Below are positions 1 to 7,841 of a stretch of DNA of 64,000 nucleotides, in pieces. The notes under the pieces were generated by a model. The model ran no database searches and was not told the origin of the DNA. It saw nothing but the letters and a program-made list of their open reading frames with translations. This stretch comes from Clostridia bacterium (GTDB taxonomy: Bacteria; Bacillota; Clostridia; TANB77; CAG-508), in contig JAFWYK010000009.1 in the NCBI GenBank assembly GCA_017517685.1, forward strand, positions 62,001 to 126,000, in the 5' to 3' direction. Position 1 is the stretch's first letter. Each line of letters begins with the position of its first letter. Both the position numbers and the translations under genes were made by a program.

Positions 1-29
1 AAGGGTAACGAATATATTGGAGTTGGTAA

Positions 30-1053
30 ATGGATTATAAAGAAAAATATTTGTATGAACTAGAAAAAGAATTAAAAAAAGTATATGGAAAATATTATAT
101 TAGGATTTGTATTAATTATGCAAAAAAACTTTTGGAAAATAATTTACCAGTAATATTTGATTTTGAACATTTAGCTTTGTTATTAGGAATAAAAAAAGAA
201 TGTTTAGCAGCATATATATTCGGAGAAGAAGAATATGTATATAGAAAAATATTTATTTCTAAAAAAAGAGGAGGTAAAAGAGAACTTTCGATTCCTAATG
301 CAAATTTAAAATATATTCAAAGATGGATATTAGATAATATACTAGATAATGTAAAAATATCAGAATATGCAAAAGGGTTTGAAAAAAATAAGTCAATTTT
401 AGACAATGCTATAGTACATGTTAAACAAGAGTGTGTTATAAATATGGATTTAAAAGATTTTTTTCCAAGCATTAGTATAGATAGAGTTTTTAATATATTT
501 TATTATTATGGTTATACCAAAGAGGTATCGTTTATATTGGCAAAACTTTGTACGTATAATGCTAGATTACCACAAGGAGCATCAACAAGCCCTAAATTAG
601 CTAATATAGCTTGTTTAAAATTAGATAAGAGATTATCGAATTTGTGCAAAAAATACGAAGCCCAATATAGTAGATATGCAGATGATATTACTATTTCAGG
701 TAAGAAGGGAATTGAAAGTATAATAAAAATAGTTAAAGAAATTATTAATGAAGAAAAATTCAATGTGAACGAAGAAAAAACAAGATTTGCATATAATAAT
801 AAAAGGCTAAGTAACAGGTTTGAATATTAATTCTGGAAAAGTAACTGTTCCAAGAAAATATAAAAGAAAGTTAATGCAAGAAATATATTTTTGCCAAAAA
901 TATGGAGTAGATGGACATTTGAAACATATAAATTGCAATAAAGCATTTTATAAAGAACATTTATATGGAAAAGCTTATTTTATTAATATGATTGAACCAG
1001 AATTTGCAACAAAAGTTATAAATGAGCTTGATAAAATTAATTGGAATTATTAA
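30..1053 (+). pseudogene. Retron-type reverse transcriptase, frameshifted
   Basis: Reads as one ~341-residue reverse transcriptase split by a +1 frame change near 810-819. The first frame (30-830) carries the RT palm: DLKDFFPSI (first Asp of the active site), the LPQGASTSPKLAN motif, and the catalytic YADD inside RYADDITISG. It also has an NAIVH match to the retron NAxxH signature. The downstream frame continues as VTGLNINSGKVTVPRK, the retron VTG region that recognises msr RNA. The join is at CTAAGTAACAGGT, best explained by loss of 2 bases from CTAAGTGTAACAGGT. Start at 30 has GGAG 8 nt upstream and an in-frame stop just before it. In retrons the msr-msd RNA lies upstream of the RT, which here is outside the window. 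Retron RT identity is well supported by two signature motifs; whether the shift is mutational, a sequencing error or programmed cannot be decided here. Confidence 0.85.
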
Positions 1054-1117
1054 TAGGGAAAATTAAAAACGAGTAAAATAATTATGAAAAAAATAATAAA
1101 ATAAAATGTAGTTTATG

Positions 1118-1159
1118 ATATCTAAAAAAAGTGCTTTTAATGGCACTTTTTTTAGATAT
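1118..1159 (+). terminator. Long perfect hairpin with T-run after the RT gene
   Basis: Arms at 1118-1134 and 1143-1159 are 17 bp perfect complements around an 8-nt loop. The A7/T7 blocks within the arms allow it to act as a terminator in either direction. It lies 65 bp after the RT stop. Confidence 0.7.
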
Positions 1160-1167
1160 TTGAATTT

Positions 1168-1241
1168 TACCCAAACAAAAATGATGATGTTTGGGTAGTT
1201 TTACTCAAACAAATTTTACTTTTTTGAAAAGTGTTTGGGTA
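1168..1241. repeat. Four alternating copies of a 10-mer (two hairpins)
   Basis: TACCCAAACA at 1168-1177, its complement TGTTTGGGTA at 1188-1197, then TACTCAAACA at 1202-1211 and TGTTTGGGTA again at 1232-1241. Alternating orientation means two consecutive hairpins or one larger cruciform. No open reading frame covers them. The rest of 1053-1534 holds only AT-rich sequence, a second terminator and a tRNA remnant. Confidence 0.7.
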
Positions 1242-1342
1242 AATGTTTAAAAATGTTGTAAAAAATTTAAAAAAGTTTAAAACAGTTTAAAATAGGTAAA
1301 AGTATAGAAATGCTTATTTTGATATAGTTTGATAGATTTTTT

Positions 1343-1372
1343 AAAAAAGAAAAAGCCCCTTGAAAAAGGGAC
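1343..1372 (-). terminator. Minus-strand terminator beside the tRNA-Arg remnant
   Basis: Read on the minus strand, GTCCCTT pairs with AAGGGGC (one G-U) and is followed by TTTTTCTTTTTT. It lies directly after the displaced tRNA-Arg 3' end at 1377-1387, where the original tRNA terminator would be expected. Confidence 0.6.
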
Positions 1373-1376
1373 TTAA

Positions 1377-1387
1377 TGGTGCACCCA
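1377..1387 (-). repeat. Displaced 3' end of tRNA-Arg(ACG), possible att site
   Basis: TGGTGCACCCA is identical to 4530-4540, the CCA end plus acceptor strand of the intact tRNA-Arg. It is in the same orientation and is followed on the minus strand by a terminator. The match continues at 12 of 13 positions. This is the arrangement left when an element integrates at a tRNA 3' end and pushes the original end away. Confidence 0.6.
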
Positions 1388-1534
1388 TACGGTAGATATT
1401 TCCTTAAATAAAAGACTGTAACTTATTTTGGGGTTGCTAGTGGTAATATTGTTATAATAAGATTAATAAACGTTTAATGCTTAGAAAATAATCAAGTTAT
1501 CGAAATAAAAATGAATAAATAAAAGAAATTATCA

Positions 1535-1581
1535 TATAATATCATTGAACAAAAATGCCAAAATTGGCAAAAATGTTCAAT
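1535..1581 (+). promoter_or_regulatory. -10 box and interrupted dyad upstream of DUF4143 ATPase
   Basis: TATAAT at 1535-1540 is followed by a 38-bp dyad (1544-1581): outer arms ATTGAACA / TGTTCAAT, an unpaired AAAA on each side, inner arms TGCCAA / TTGGCA, and an AA centre. It covers the expected transcription start and ends 6 bp before the ribosome binding site, so it could be an operator or a leader hairpin. The -35 is poor. Confidence 0.6.
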
Positions 1582-1603
1582 GAAGTGGAGAGAGGAATGT
1601 TTT

Positions 1604-2845
1604 ATGGATATTATACAAAGACAAGATTATTTAAATAAATTAATTGTTCGTAAAGAAAATGGATTAATAAAAATTTTAACAGGAATTAGACGTTGTGGAA
1701 AATCTTTTATGCTAGATCCAATTTTTAAAAATCATTTATTAGAAAATGGTGTTTCAGAAGATCATATAATAAAAATAGATTTAGATGATATTGAAAATGT
1801 TAAATATTTAAATCCTGAAGAATTAAATGTGTATGTAAAGAATCAAATAAAAGATGAAAAGACATATTATGTATTAATAGATGAGATTCAAAAAGTAGAT
1901 AATTTTGAATCTGTATTAAATGGATTTTTACACATAAGAAATCTTGATGTTTATGTAACTGGAAGTAATTCTAAATTTTTATCAAGTGATATTATAACTG
2001 AATTTAGAGGTCGTGGAGATGAAATTAGAATTTTTCCATTATCATTTAAAGAATTTGTGAGTGCTTTTAACGGCGATAACTATCAAGCATGGAACGAATA
2101 TGTTACTTATGGTGGAATGCCTTTAATATTAAATCAAAAAACGGAAGAGCAAAAGAGTAGTTATTTATCAAATTTATTTAATTTAACATATAAAAAAGAT
2201 ATAATAGAAAGAAATAATATTAATAAAGATGATGTGTTAGATATTATAATAAATTTATTATCTTCTTCGGTTGGATCACTTACTAATCCACAAAAAATAT
2301 ATAATACTTTTACAAGTAGTGGTCATACTGATATATCAAAAAATACGGTTATTTCATATATTGAATTTTTATTAGACTCATTCTTAATTGAAAAGGTTGA
2401 AAGATACGACATAAAAGGGAAAAAATATATTCAAACTCCACAAAAATATTATTTTGCAGATATAGGATTAAGAAATGCTAGACTTAATTTTAGACAACAA
2501 GAAGAAAATCACTTAATGGAAAATATTATTTATAATGAGTTAATAATTAGAGGTTATAATGTAGATGTTGGAGTTGTTGAAACTCGTGAAGGAACAGATA
2601 GAAAACAATTAGAAGTAGATTTTGTATGTAATCAAGGAAGTAAAAGATATTATATTCAAGTGGCTTTAAATTTAGATACTCCTGAAAAAACAAAACAAGA
2701 ATCTAATTCTTTAAATAATATAGGAGATAATTTTAAAAAGATTATAATTGTTAAAGATAATATAAAATTATGGAGAAACGAAGATGGAATTGTTATAATG
2801 GGAATTCAAGAGTTTTTATTAAATCCAAATAGTTTAGATTTATAA
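1604..2845 (+). CDS. ATP-binding protein, AAA_14 / DUF4143 type
   Basis: Start chosen at ATG 1604 rather than the in-frame ATG 1580 because GGAGAGAGG lies 8 nt before it, while 1580 falls in the dyad. The 413-residue protein has a Walker A GIRRCGKS at residues 27-34, a Walker B YYVLIDEIQ near residues 87-95, and a sensor-like VYVTGSNSK. The C-terminal half is DUF4143-like with EVDFV and YIQVAL, the position of a PD-(D/E)XK nuclease-like core in this family; the usual Lys is replaced by Ala. These proteins are common, fast-evolving accessory ATPases of unknown role, sometimes linked to mobile DNA. It is monocistronic, with its own dyad upstream and a terminator at 2888. Family call is secure; function unknown. 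Confidence 0.9.
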   Translation: MDIIQRQDYLNKLIVRKENGLIKILTGIRRCGKSFMLDPIFKNHLLENGVSEDHIIKIDLDDIENVKYLNPEELNVYVKNQIKDEKTYYVLIDEIQKVDNFESVLNGFLHIRNLDVYVTGSNSKFLSSDIITEFRGRGDEIRIFPLSFKEFVSAFNGDNYQAWNEYVTYGGMPLILNQKTEEQKSSYLSNLFNLTYKKDIIERNNINKDDVLDIIINLLSSSVGSLTNPQKIYNTFTSSGHTDISKNTVISYIEFLLDSFLIEKVERYDIKGKKYIQTPQKYYFADIGLRNARLNFRQQEENHLMENIIYNELIIRGYNVDVGVVETREGTDRKQLEVDFVCNQGSKRYYIQVALNLDTPEKTKQESNSLNNIGDNFKKIIIVKDNIKLWRNEDGIVIMGIQEFLLNPNSLDL

Positions 2846-2887
2846 AATTAGTTAGTTTTAAAATAAATAAATAAAAGAATAAAGAAG

Positions 2888-2916
2888 CAGAGTTTGAATA
2901 AAACTCTGTTTTTTTA
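2888..2916 (+). terminator. Terminator of DUF4143 ATPase gene
   Basis: CAGAGTTT (2888-2895) pairs with AAACTCTG (2901-2908) and is followed by eight T residues. Confidence 0.85.
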
Positions 2917-3096
2917 TTAAGTTTGAGTTTTGTGGTTCTTTTAATTTTAAATTTGATGTTGAAAATTTGAGTTTGTGGTAAAAAAGAAAAATATTTAAAT
3001 AGAATTAGTTTTTTATGATAAAATTTTAAAAAAGTGTAACTTTTTTGTTCATTATTACCATTATATTATAAAGAGATTAATGATAAGGAGGTTTTT

Positions 3097-3627
3097 ATGA
3101 ATGAATTAAAAAGTAAAGAAGAATATTTGCAAAATGAAAAGTTTGATATGGAAAACATTGTTAAAGAATATACTTCATTTTTAAACAGTATTATTAATAA
3201 TAAAGTAAATAGTACATTATCTCTTGAAGACAAAGAAGAAATATTAACGGATGCATTTTTTATATTGTGGAAAAATCAAGAAAAAGTTACTACAACGATA
3301 AAAGCTTATTTGGTAGGTGTTGTTAATAATTTAATTAAGGAAAAACTGAAAAAAAATAAAATTACATATGATATTGATGAATATCAAAATAGTATTGATA
3401 AGTTATGTAATAACATTTTTGAAGATTCAAGTAGATTTGAAAAAGTTGAAGACATTATTAGAGAATTTAAAGATGTGGATAAGAAAATAATTAGACTATT
3501 TTATTATGAAGACAAAAGTATAAAAGAAATATCTAAAATGTTGAGACTAAGTGAGAGTAATATTAAAATACGTCTTTTTAGAATTAGGAAAATAATGAAA
3601 AAGAAACTAAAGGTAGGTGATAAGTAA
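3097..3627 (+). CDS. ECF-type RNA polymerase sigma factor
   Basis: A 176-residue sigma-70 family protein with only regions 2 and 4. Region 2 spans roughly residues 30-90 (EEILTDAFFILWKNQEKV). Region 4 (residues 120-170) has a helix-turn-helix, SIKEISKMLRLSESNIKIRL, typical of ECF sigma factors. AAGGAGG lies 6 nt before the ATG. Its stop overlaps the start of the next gene (TAATG), so the two are translationally coupled. It probably directs its own operon and a small regulon, and is held by the membrane partner. No clear ECF-type promoter is recognisable upstream, although GTGTAACTTTTTT near 3034 could be a -35. It belongs to the putative tRNA-Arg island. Confidence 0.9.
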   Translation: MNELKSKEEYLQNEKFDMENIVKEYTSFLNSIINNKVNSTLSLEDKEEILTDAFFILWKNQEKVTTTIKAYLVGVVNNLIKEKLKKNKITYDIDEYQNSIDKLCNNIFEDSSRFEKVEDIIREFKDVDKKIIRLFYYEDKSIKEISKMLRLSESNIKIRLFRIRKIMKKKLKVGDK

Positions 3628-4337
3628 TGAGAGATGAAATTTTAGAGAATAAAATTATAGAAAATTTAAATCTAAGAATGGCTGTAGATAAAATGATTAA
3701 TGAGTATGAAGAAGAATGTTTAAAAAGAGTGAAGATATTAAAAACAGTGGCTATGTTTATTTGTTGCTTAATATTATCTTTAGGAGTTTCTTATGCAGGT
3801 ATGAGAGTGTTGGAGATAGATGATAAAGGTAGAGTAATTATAAAATCATCAATGGATCATTTGGTAGTAGAAAAAGATACTCCAATTGTTGTAGCAATAC
3901 AAGATGATGAAAATATGGAGATTAATGATGAAATAAATAAAAAAGAAAAGGATAATTTTATAAATAATACTTTAAGAACTACAAGTGATTCAATAACAAC
4001 AGATAACCTGATGGATAATTCATATTTGTTAGAAAAAGAGATTGAAATTCAAAAAATATTAAATAAATACTATGGAAATGAATATACAAATCAATTATTA
4101 AAATCAATTCAAAGTGAAATAGATAATAATAATAATAATAACGAATTAAAAGAATATGAAATACCAGATAGTTCAATAAAATTGTTGGATAATTTAATAA
4201 AGATATTAGATCATAAAGATTTAATTGAGTTAGAAAAAAATGTTATTATTAAGTTTATTGATGAGATAGACACATCTTTTATACAAGATGAAGATATAAT
4301 AAATGAGTTAAAAAGATTAGATTTATTAGATAAATAA
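3627..4337 (+). CDS. Membrane protein, probable anti-sigma partner
   Basis: 236 residues. The cytoplasmic N-terminus (about 1-37) is followed by one membrane segment (about 38-58, VAMFICCLILSLGVSYAG) and a highly acidic, Asn-rich outer domain. Residues ~165-172 are an Asn run encoded by an AAT triplet repeat. It overlaps the sigma gene by one base. The layout (short inner tail, single TM, outer sensor) and the coupling suggest an anti-sigma factor, like the second pair at 19.3-21.1 kb. No zinc anti-sigma HxxxCxxC motif is visible, so the role is inferred from context. Confidence 0.65.
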   Translation: MRDEILENKIIENLNLRMAVDKMINEYEEECLKRVKILKTVAMFICCLILSLGVSYAGMRVLEIDDKGRVIIKSSMDHLVVEKDTPIVVAIQDDENMEINDEINKKEKDNFINNTLRTTSDSITTDNLMDNSYLLEKEIEIQKILNKYYGNEYTNQLLKSIQSEIDNNNNNNELKEYEIPDSSIKLLDNLIKILDHKDLIELEKNVIIKFIDEIDTSFIQDEDIINELKRLDLLDK

Positions 4338-4360
4338 GATATAGATTTAATAGATACAAG

Positions 4361-4395
4361 GCGTAAATTATTTTTTAATAATTTACGCTTTTTTT
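4361..4395 (+). terminator. Terminator of sigma/anti-sigma operon
   Basis: GCGTAAATTATT (4361-4372) pairs perfectly with AATAATTTACGC (4377-4388), followed by a T7 run. Confidence 0.9.
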
Positions 4396-4497
4396 ATATA
4401 ATATGATTGAGAAAGAAAATGTATATTGATTGATTCTAACTGTATAATGTTGTAGGTAAAAACAATTATATAAAGATTATTTCTATAAAATTTCTCA

Positions 4498-4529
4498 AAA
4501 TAAAAAACACTAGTATTTCTACTAGTGTT
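4498..4529 (-). terminator. Terminator of tRNA-Arg(ACG)
   Basis: Minus strand AAACACTAGTA and TACTAGTGTTT form an 11-bp stem directly after the CCA end, followed by TTTTTATTTT. Confidence 0.85.
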
Positions 4530-4606
4530 TGGTGCACCCAGAGGGATTCGAACCCCCGACCTCCCGGTTCGTAGCCGAACGCTCTATCCAGCTAAGCTAT
4601 GAGTGC
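4530..4606 (-). tRNA. tRNA-Arg(ACG)
   Basis: 77 nt including an encoded CCA. Acceptor GCACTCA pairs with TGGGTGC (one G-U), the anticodon loop is CTACGAA giving ACG (read as ICG), and the T-arm is GGGGGTTCGAATCCC. Its 3' end is duplicated at 1377-1387. Confidence 0.97.
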
Positions 4607-4622
4607 AATCTGCAACATAATA

Positions 4623-4651
4623 ATTATAAACTCGAGTGCTGATTTTGTCAA
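4623..4651 (-). promoter_or_regulatory. Promoter of tRNA-Arg(ACG)
   Basis: Minus strand TTGACA, 17-bp spacer, TATAAT: a consensus sigma-A promoter. Confidence 0.85.
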
Positions 4652-4669
4652 CAATTTTAAGGATATAGC

Positions 4670-4698
4670 TTGCAAAAAAATTATTTAATTGTTATGAT
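4670..4698 (+). promoter_or_regulatory. Promoter of the DUF5711-like/cvpA operon
   Basis: TTGCAA (4670-4675), 17-bp spacer, TATGAT (4693-4698), 31 bp before the chosen GTG start. Confidence 0.6.
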
Positions 4699-4729
4699 AT
4701 TAATGAAAAAATCTTAATAGGTGATAAGA

Positions 4730-5893
4730 GTGAAAGATGAAAATATAGTGGATTCTAAAAACTCGTTTTTGAAAACATCTTTGCTGATAATTCTAGGATT
4801 TTGTATAGTAATTATTGTAGCAAGATATATCACAGATGAGAATTTTAGGTCAGAAATAGATACTAATATATTTGGTAAGCAGGTAGCAGAATCTAGTTTG
4901 AATTCTATTGAAATTAATACAGATACTAATCCTGCAATATTTGCTTATGATAAATATATTGCAATTTTAAGTAAAAATAAATTAAGTGCATACACTTCAA
5001 AAGGAACTTTAGCATCTGAATTAGATGTAAATATATCTGTTCCGTTATCTCATTCAGATGGAAAGTACATGGTTTTAGGTGAGAAAGATGGAGATAAATT
5101 ATATTTAATTTCTGAAGGAAGAATTCTTTGGAACACAAAGGTTGAAGGCAAAATTTCTGGTGTAAATGTTAATGAAAATGGATATGTAAGTGTTATCGTA
5201 AAAAACACAATATATAAATCGGTAATAGTATTTTATGATTTATCAGGAAATGAATTATTTAGAAGGTATATTTCATCAAATTATGCAATTTGTACTGATA
5301 TATCTGAAGATAATAAATACTTAGCAATTGGTGAAGTTGATTATTCAGGAACAATTATTAAGTCATATGTAACAGTAATTTCAGTTGAAAAAGCTGAAAC
5401 TGATCCAGATAATTCAATTGTTTATACATATGAATCAAATAATGGAGAAATAATCACTAATATTAATTATCAAGATAAAGATAATGCAGTATGTATGTTT
5501 AATACATATATTCAAAAAGTTACATCAGTAGATAACACAAGATTATATGATTTTACAACTGATGATTTATATGTGGATATAGATTTAGATTCAGGAGTTG
5601 CTGTAATAGATAAACAATCATCTGGTCTTTTCTCATATGAATATGAAGTTAAAGTGAAAAGCATAAATAGTAAAGCAGAAAGCTTATATATATTAAATAG
5701 TGACCTACCAAAATCAGTTATAGTTTCAGGTGAACTAATGGCATTTAACTTAGGAAATGAAGTTAGAATCGTTAGCCAATTTGGGTGGTTGCAAAAGAAA
5801 TATACTTCATCTAAACAAATTAAAAATGTTGTTTTAGGTAATAGTATAGCAGGAATTGTCTATAAAAATAAAATTGAAATTATAGAATTATAG
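4730..5893 (+). CDS. DUF5711-like membrane-anchored beta-propeller protein
   Basis: Start taken at GTG 4730 because AGGTGAT lies 5-6 nt before it; the alternative GTG at 4721 would lie inside that ribosome binding site. The 387-residue protein has a short basic N-terminus, one membrane segment (about residues 13-33, LLIILGFCIVIIVARYI) and a large outside domain. That domain is built of repeated beta-strand units such as KYMVLGEKDGDKLYLISEGRILW, consistent with a WD40/PQQ-like propeller. This layout and its position just before cvpA resemble the DUF5711 family of Clostridia. Function is unknown; an envelope or secretion role fits the neighbours. The family name is from memory of the domain layout and should be treated as probable. 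Confidence 0.65.
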   Translation: MKDENIVDSKNSFLKTSLLIILGFCIVIIVARYITDENFRSEIDTNIFGKQVAESSLNSIEINTDTNPAIFAYDKYIAILSKNKLSAYTSKGTLASELDVNISVPLSHSDGKYMVLGEKDGDKLYLISEGRILWNTKVEGKISGVNVNENGYVSVIVKNTIYKSVIVFYDLSGNELFRRYISSNYAICTDISEDNKYLAIGEVDYSGTIIKSYVTVISVEKAETDPDNSIVYTYESNNGEIITNINYQDKDNAVCMFNTYIQKVTSVDNTRLYDFTTDDLYVDIDLDSGVAVIDKQSSGLFSYEYEVKVKSINSKAESLYILNSDLPKSVIVSGELMAFNLGNEVRIVSQFGWLQKKYTSSKQIKNVVLGNSIAGIVYKNKIEIIEL

Positions 5894-5902
5894 GAGGAAA
5901 TG

Positions 5903-6595
5903 ATGGGAGTAATTAATTGGGTTGCCTTTGGTGGTATTTTAGTTGATTTAGTAATTATTTCTATGCTGGTTTCTTCAACATATTGGGGATACAGAAGAGG
6001 ATTAGTTGCAGTAGTATTTAAGATATTAACTTTTATTCTATCATTATTAATTGTATTTTTACTATATAAACCAGTTTCAAATACAATTATTCAAAATACA
6101 GAGATTGATGAATGGTTAACAGAATCAATTAGAGCAAATTTAGAAGGAACAACATTAAATGATGGTAAATTATTAGAACCAACAGAATCAAACTTCTCAA
6201 CAGCTGTTGTTGAAATGATTAATTCATTTGTTCAAGAAGCACTAGAAGTTGCAAATGTTGATCCACTTGGATATGTTTCAGTTGAATTATCTAAATTCAT
6301 GATTCGTGTTTTAACAATGTTATTACTATTATTTGCATCAAGATTCTTCTTAGTATTTGTAAGATTCTTTGCTGAATTAATAGCTGGACTTCCATTTATT
6401 AAACTATTTAATAAATCTGGTGGTTTAATCTATGGTGTTATAAAAGGATTCTTATCAGTATATGTGATACTTGCAGTATTTTCTGTTGTATCACCACTTA
6501 TTAGTTCGTGGGGAATTATAAGCGCAATAGAAGATTCAACACTTGGTAAACAAATGTACAATAATAATGTGGTATTAAATTTAATTATTAAATAA
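5903..6595 (+). CDS. CvpA family membrane protein
   Basis: Two adjacent ATG codons exist at 5900 and 5903; 5903 has the better 5-nt spacing from AGGAGG. The ~230-residue protein has an N-terminal outside tail and four membrane segments: near residues 8-28, 33-55, 135-155 and 180-205. It carries the CvpA pattern WGYRRGLVAVVFKILTF near residue 25. CvpA homologues are inner-membrane proteins linked to colicin V production and to envelope stress tolerance; the molecular role is unsettled. It follows the DUF5711-like gene by 6 bp, so they are one operon, ended by a hairpin at 6613. Confidence 0.85.
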   Translation: MGVINWVAFGGILVDLVIISMLVSSTYWGYRRGLVAVVFKILTFILSLLIVFLLYKPVSNTIIQNTEIDEWLTESIRANLEGTTLNDGKLLEPTESNFSTAVVEMINSFVQEALEVANVDPLGYVSVELSKFMIRVLTMLLLLFASRFFLVFVRFFAELIAGLPFIKLFNKSGGLIYGVIKGFLSVYVILAVFSVVSPLISSWGIISAIEDSTLGKQMYNNNVVLNLIIK

Positions 6596-6612
6596 GAAAA
6601 CAAACAAGTAGG

Positions 6613-6640
6613 GCGGACATAATAAATATGTTCGCTTTTT
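6613..6640 (+). terminator. Terminator of the cvpA operon
   Basis: GCGGACAT (6613-6620) pairs with ATGTTCGC (6628-6635) using one G-U, followed by TTTTT. It excludes the in-frame ATG at 6628 as the start of the next gene. Confidence 0.75.
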
Positions 6641-6669
6641 CTATATTAAAATTAAGGAGTGACAAACTT

Positions 6670-7794
6670 TTGAGAGAAACAGGCAGACGAAAAAATAGAA
6701 GTAGAATTCAAAGTAAATCAGTTCCTAAAAAAACAAAAAAAGCCTCATTTAAAAAAGATGAAGAATTAGAAGTTGAAATTAAAGTAAATAAAAAGGGCGA
6801 GCAAACAGTAGTACAAAAATCAAAGAAAAAAGAACGTAAAAAGAAGAAAAAAGAGATTGGTCCTATAAAGAGATTTATCAGAAAAGTATTTAAATGGTTA
6901 TTAATTTTTCTTATAGTATTTTCAATACTATTTTTCATTAACGTAAGAAGAAATGGCGGAGGAATGAAGGGTGTTTTATGCACAGTTTTAGGACAAGATG
7001 TGGAAAAGGTAGATTCATTAGGTCGTATAAATGTGCTTTTATTAGGAATTAGTGAAGACATTCAAAAGAAATTAACAGATACAATTATAATATGTTCTTA
7101 TGATCCAAAGTCGAATAATGCCTTTATGATTTCTATTCCAAGAGATACTTTTGTTGGAACTAATGAAGCAACAGCTAAAGGTTCTGAAAAGATAAATGCT
7201 TTATATTCTAAGAGTCCACAAAAAGTAGTTGATGCAGTAGAAAAGATTGTTGGAATGGATATTGATTATTATGCAGTGTTTAATAATAATGCTGTAATTA
7301 AGATTGTAGATATAATTGGTGGAGTTAATTTTGATGTTCCAATTGATATGGATTATGATGATCCTACTCAAGATTTACACATACATTTAAATAGCGGATA
7401 TCAAAATATTAATGGAAATGAAGCTGAACAATTATTAAGATTCAGACATAATAATGATGGTTCTTCATATCCTGCAGAATATGGAGATAATGATTTTGGA
7501 AGAATGAAGACACAAAGAAACTTTATAATGGAGACAGTAAAACAAACTTTAAGTATAAAAAATATTTTTAATACCAAAAATATTATTAAAACTGTATTTG
7601 AAAATATTGAAACAGATTTAGTAATTGATGATGCATTAGGATATGTTCCATCAGCTGTAGATTTAAATATTGAGTCAATAACAAATTATCAACTTCCAGG
7701 AGAGTCAAAAAGATGTAATGATTTATGGTTTTTCATAGCTGATAAATCAAAGATTAATACTCTTTTAAAAGATTTAGGAATCAATAATAATTAA
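6670..7794 (+). CDS. LytR-CpsA-Psr (LCP) family wall-polymer ligase
   Basis: The start is TTG 6670, with AAGGAG 10 nt upstream, because the earlier in-frame ATG (6628) is part of a terminator hairpin. The ~374-residue protein has a very basic cytoplasmic N-terminus rich in KKKERKKKKK, one membrane segment (~residues 78-95) and an outer LCP domain. Family marks are INVLLLGI, DTIIICSYDP, SIPRDTFVG (the IPRD motif), and LLRFRHNNDG followed by DFGRMKTQRNFI. LCP proteins attach teichoic acids or capsular polymers to peptidoglycan. The fold and motifs are clear; the polymer attached is not known from sequence. Confidence 0.92.
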   Translation: MRETGRRKNRSRIQSKSVPKKTKKASFKKDEELEVEIKVNKKGEQTVVQKSKKKERKKKKKEIGPIKRFIRKVFKWLLIFLIVFSILFFINVRRNGGGMKGVLCTVLGQDVEKVDSLGRINVLLLGISEDIQKKLTDTIIICSYDPKSNNAFMISIPRDTFVGTNEATAKGSEKINALYSKSPQKVVDAVEKIVGMDIDYYAVFNNNAVIKIVDIIGGVNFDVPIDMDYDDPTQDLHIHLNSGYQNINGNEAEQLLRFRHNNDGSSYPAEYGDNDFGRMKTQRNFIMETVKQTLSIKNIFNTKNIIKTVFENIETDLVIDDALGYVPSAVDLNIESITNYQLPGESKRCNDLWFFIADKSKINTLLKDLGINNN

Positions 7795-7804
7795 TTTAAA
7801 AAAT

Positions 7805-7836
7805 AAAAAATTCACATCTAGGATGTGAATTTTTTT
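7805..7836. terminator. Bidirectional terminator between LCP and DacF genes
   Basis: TTCACATC (7811-7818) pairs with GATGTGAA (7822-7829), flanked by A6 on the left and T7 on the right. It serves both convergent genes. Confidence 0.9.
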
Positions 7837-7841
7837 ATTTT

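Larger units (their letters stand above)
1377..4540. mobile_element. Putative 3.2-kb island at tRNA-Arg(ACG)
   Basis: Bounded by the intact tRNA-Arg 3' end (4530-4540) and its displaced copy (1377-1387). Cargo is a DUF4143-type ATPase and an ECF sigma / anti-sigma-like pair, all reading toward the tRNA. No integrase, transposase or recombinase gene is present, so the element is either immobile, a remnant, or mobilised in trans. The boundaries are inferred from an 11-bp repeat only. Confidence 0.5.

Noticed and set aside
30..2845. Retron RT plus DUF4143 ATPase as one retron defence system
   Set aside because: A tRNA-Arg remnant, two terminators and a separate promoter with dyad lie between them, so they belong to different units.
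4530..4606. tRNA-Arg(ACG) as a plus-strand gene
   Set aside because: Only the minus strand gives correct stems, CCA end and promoter.
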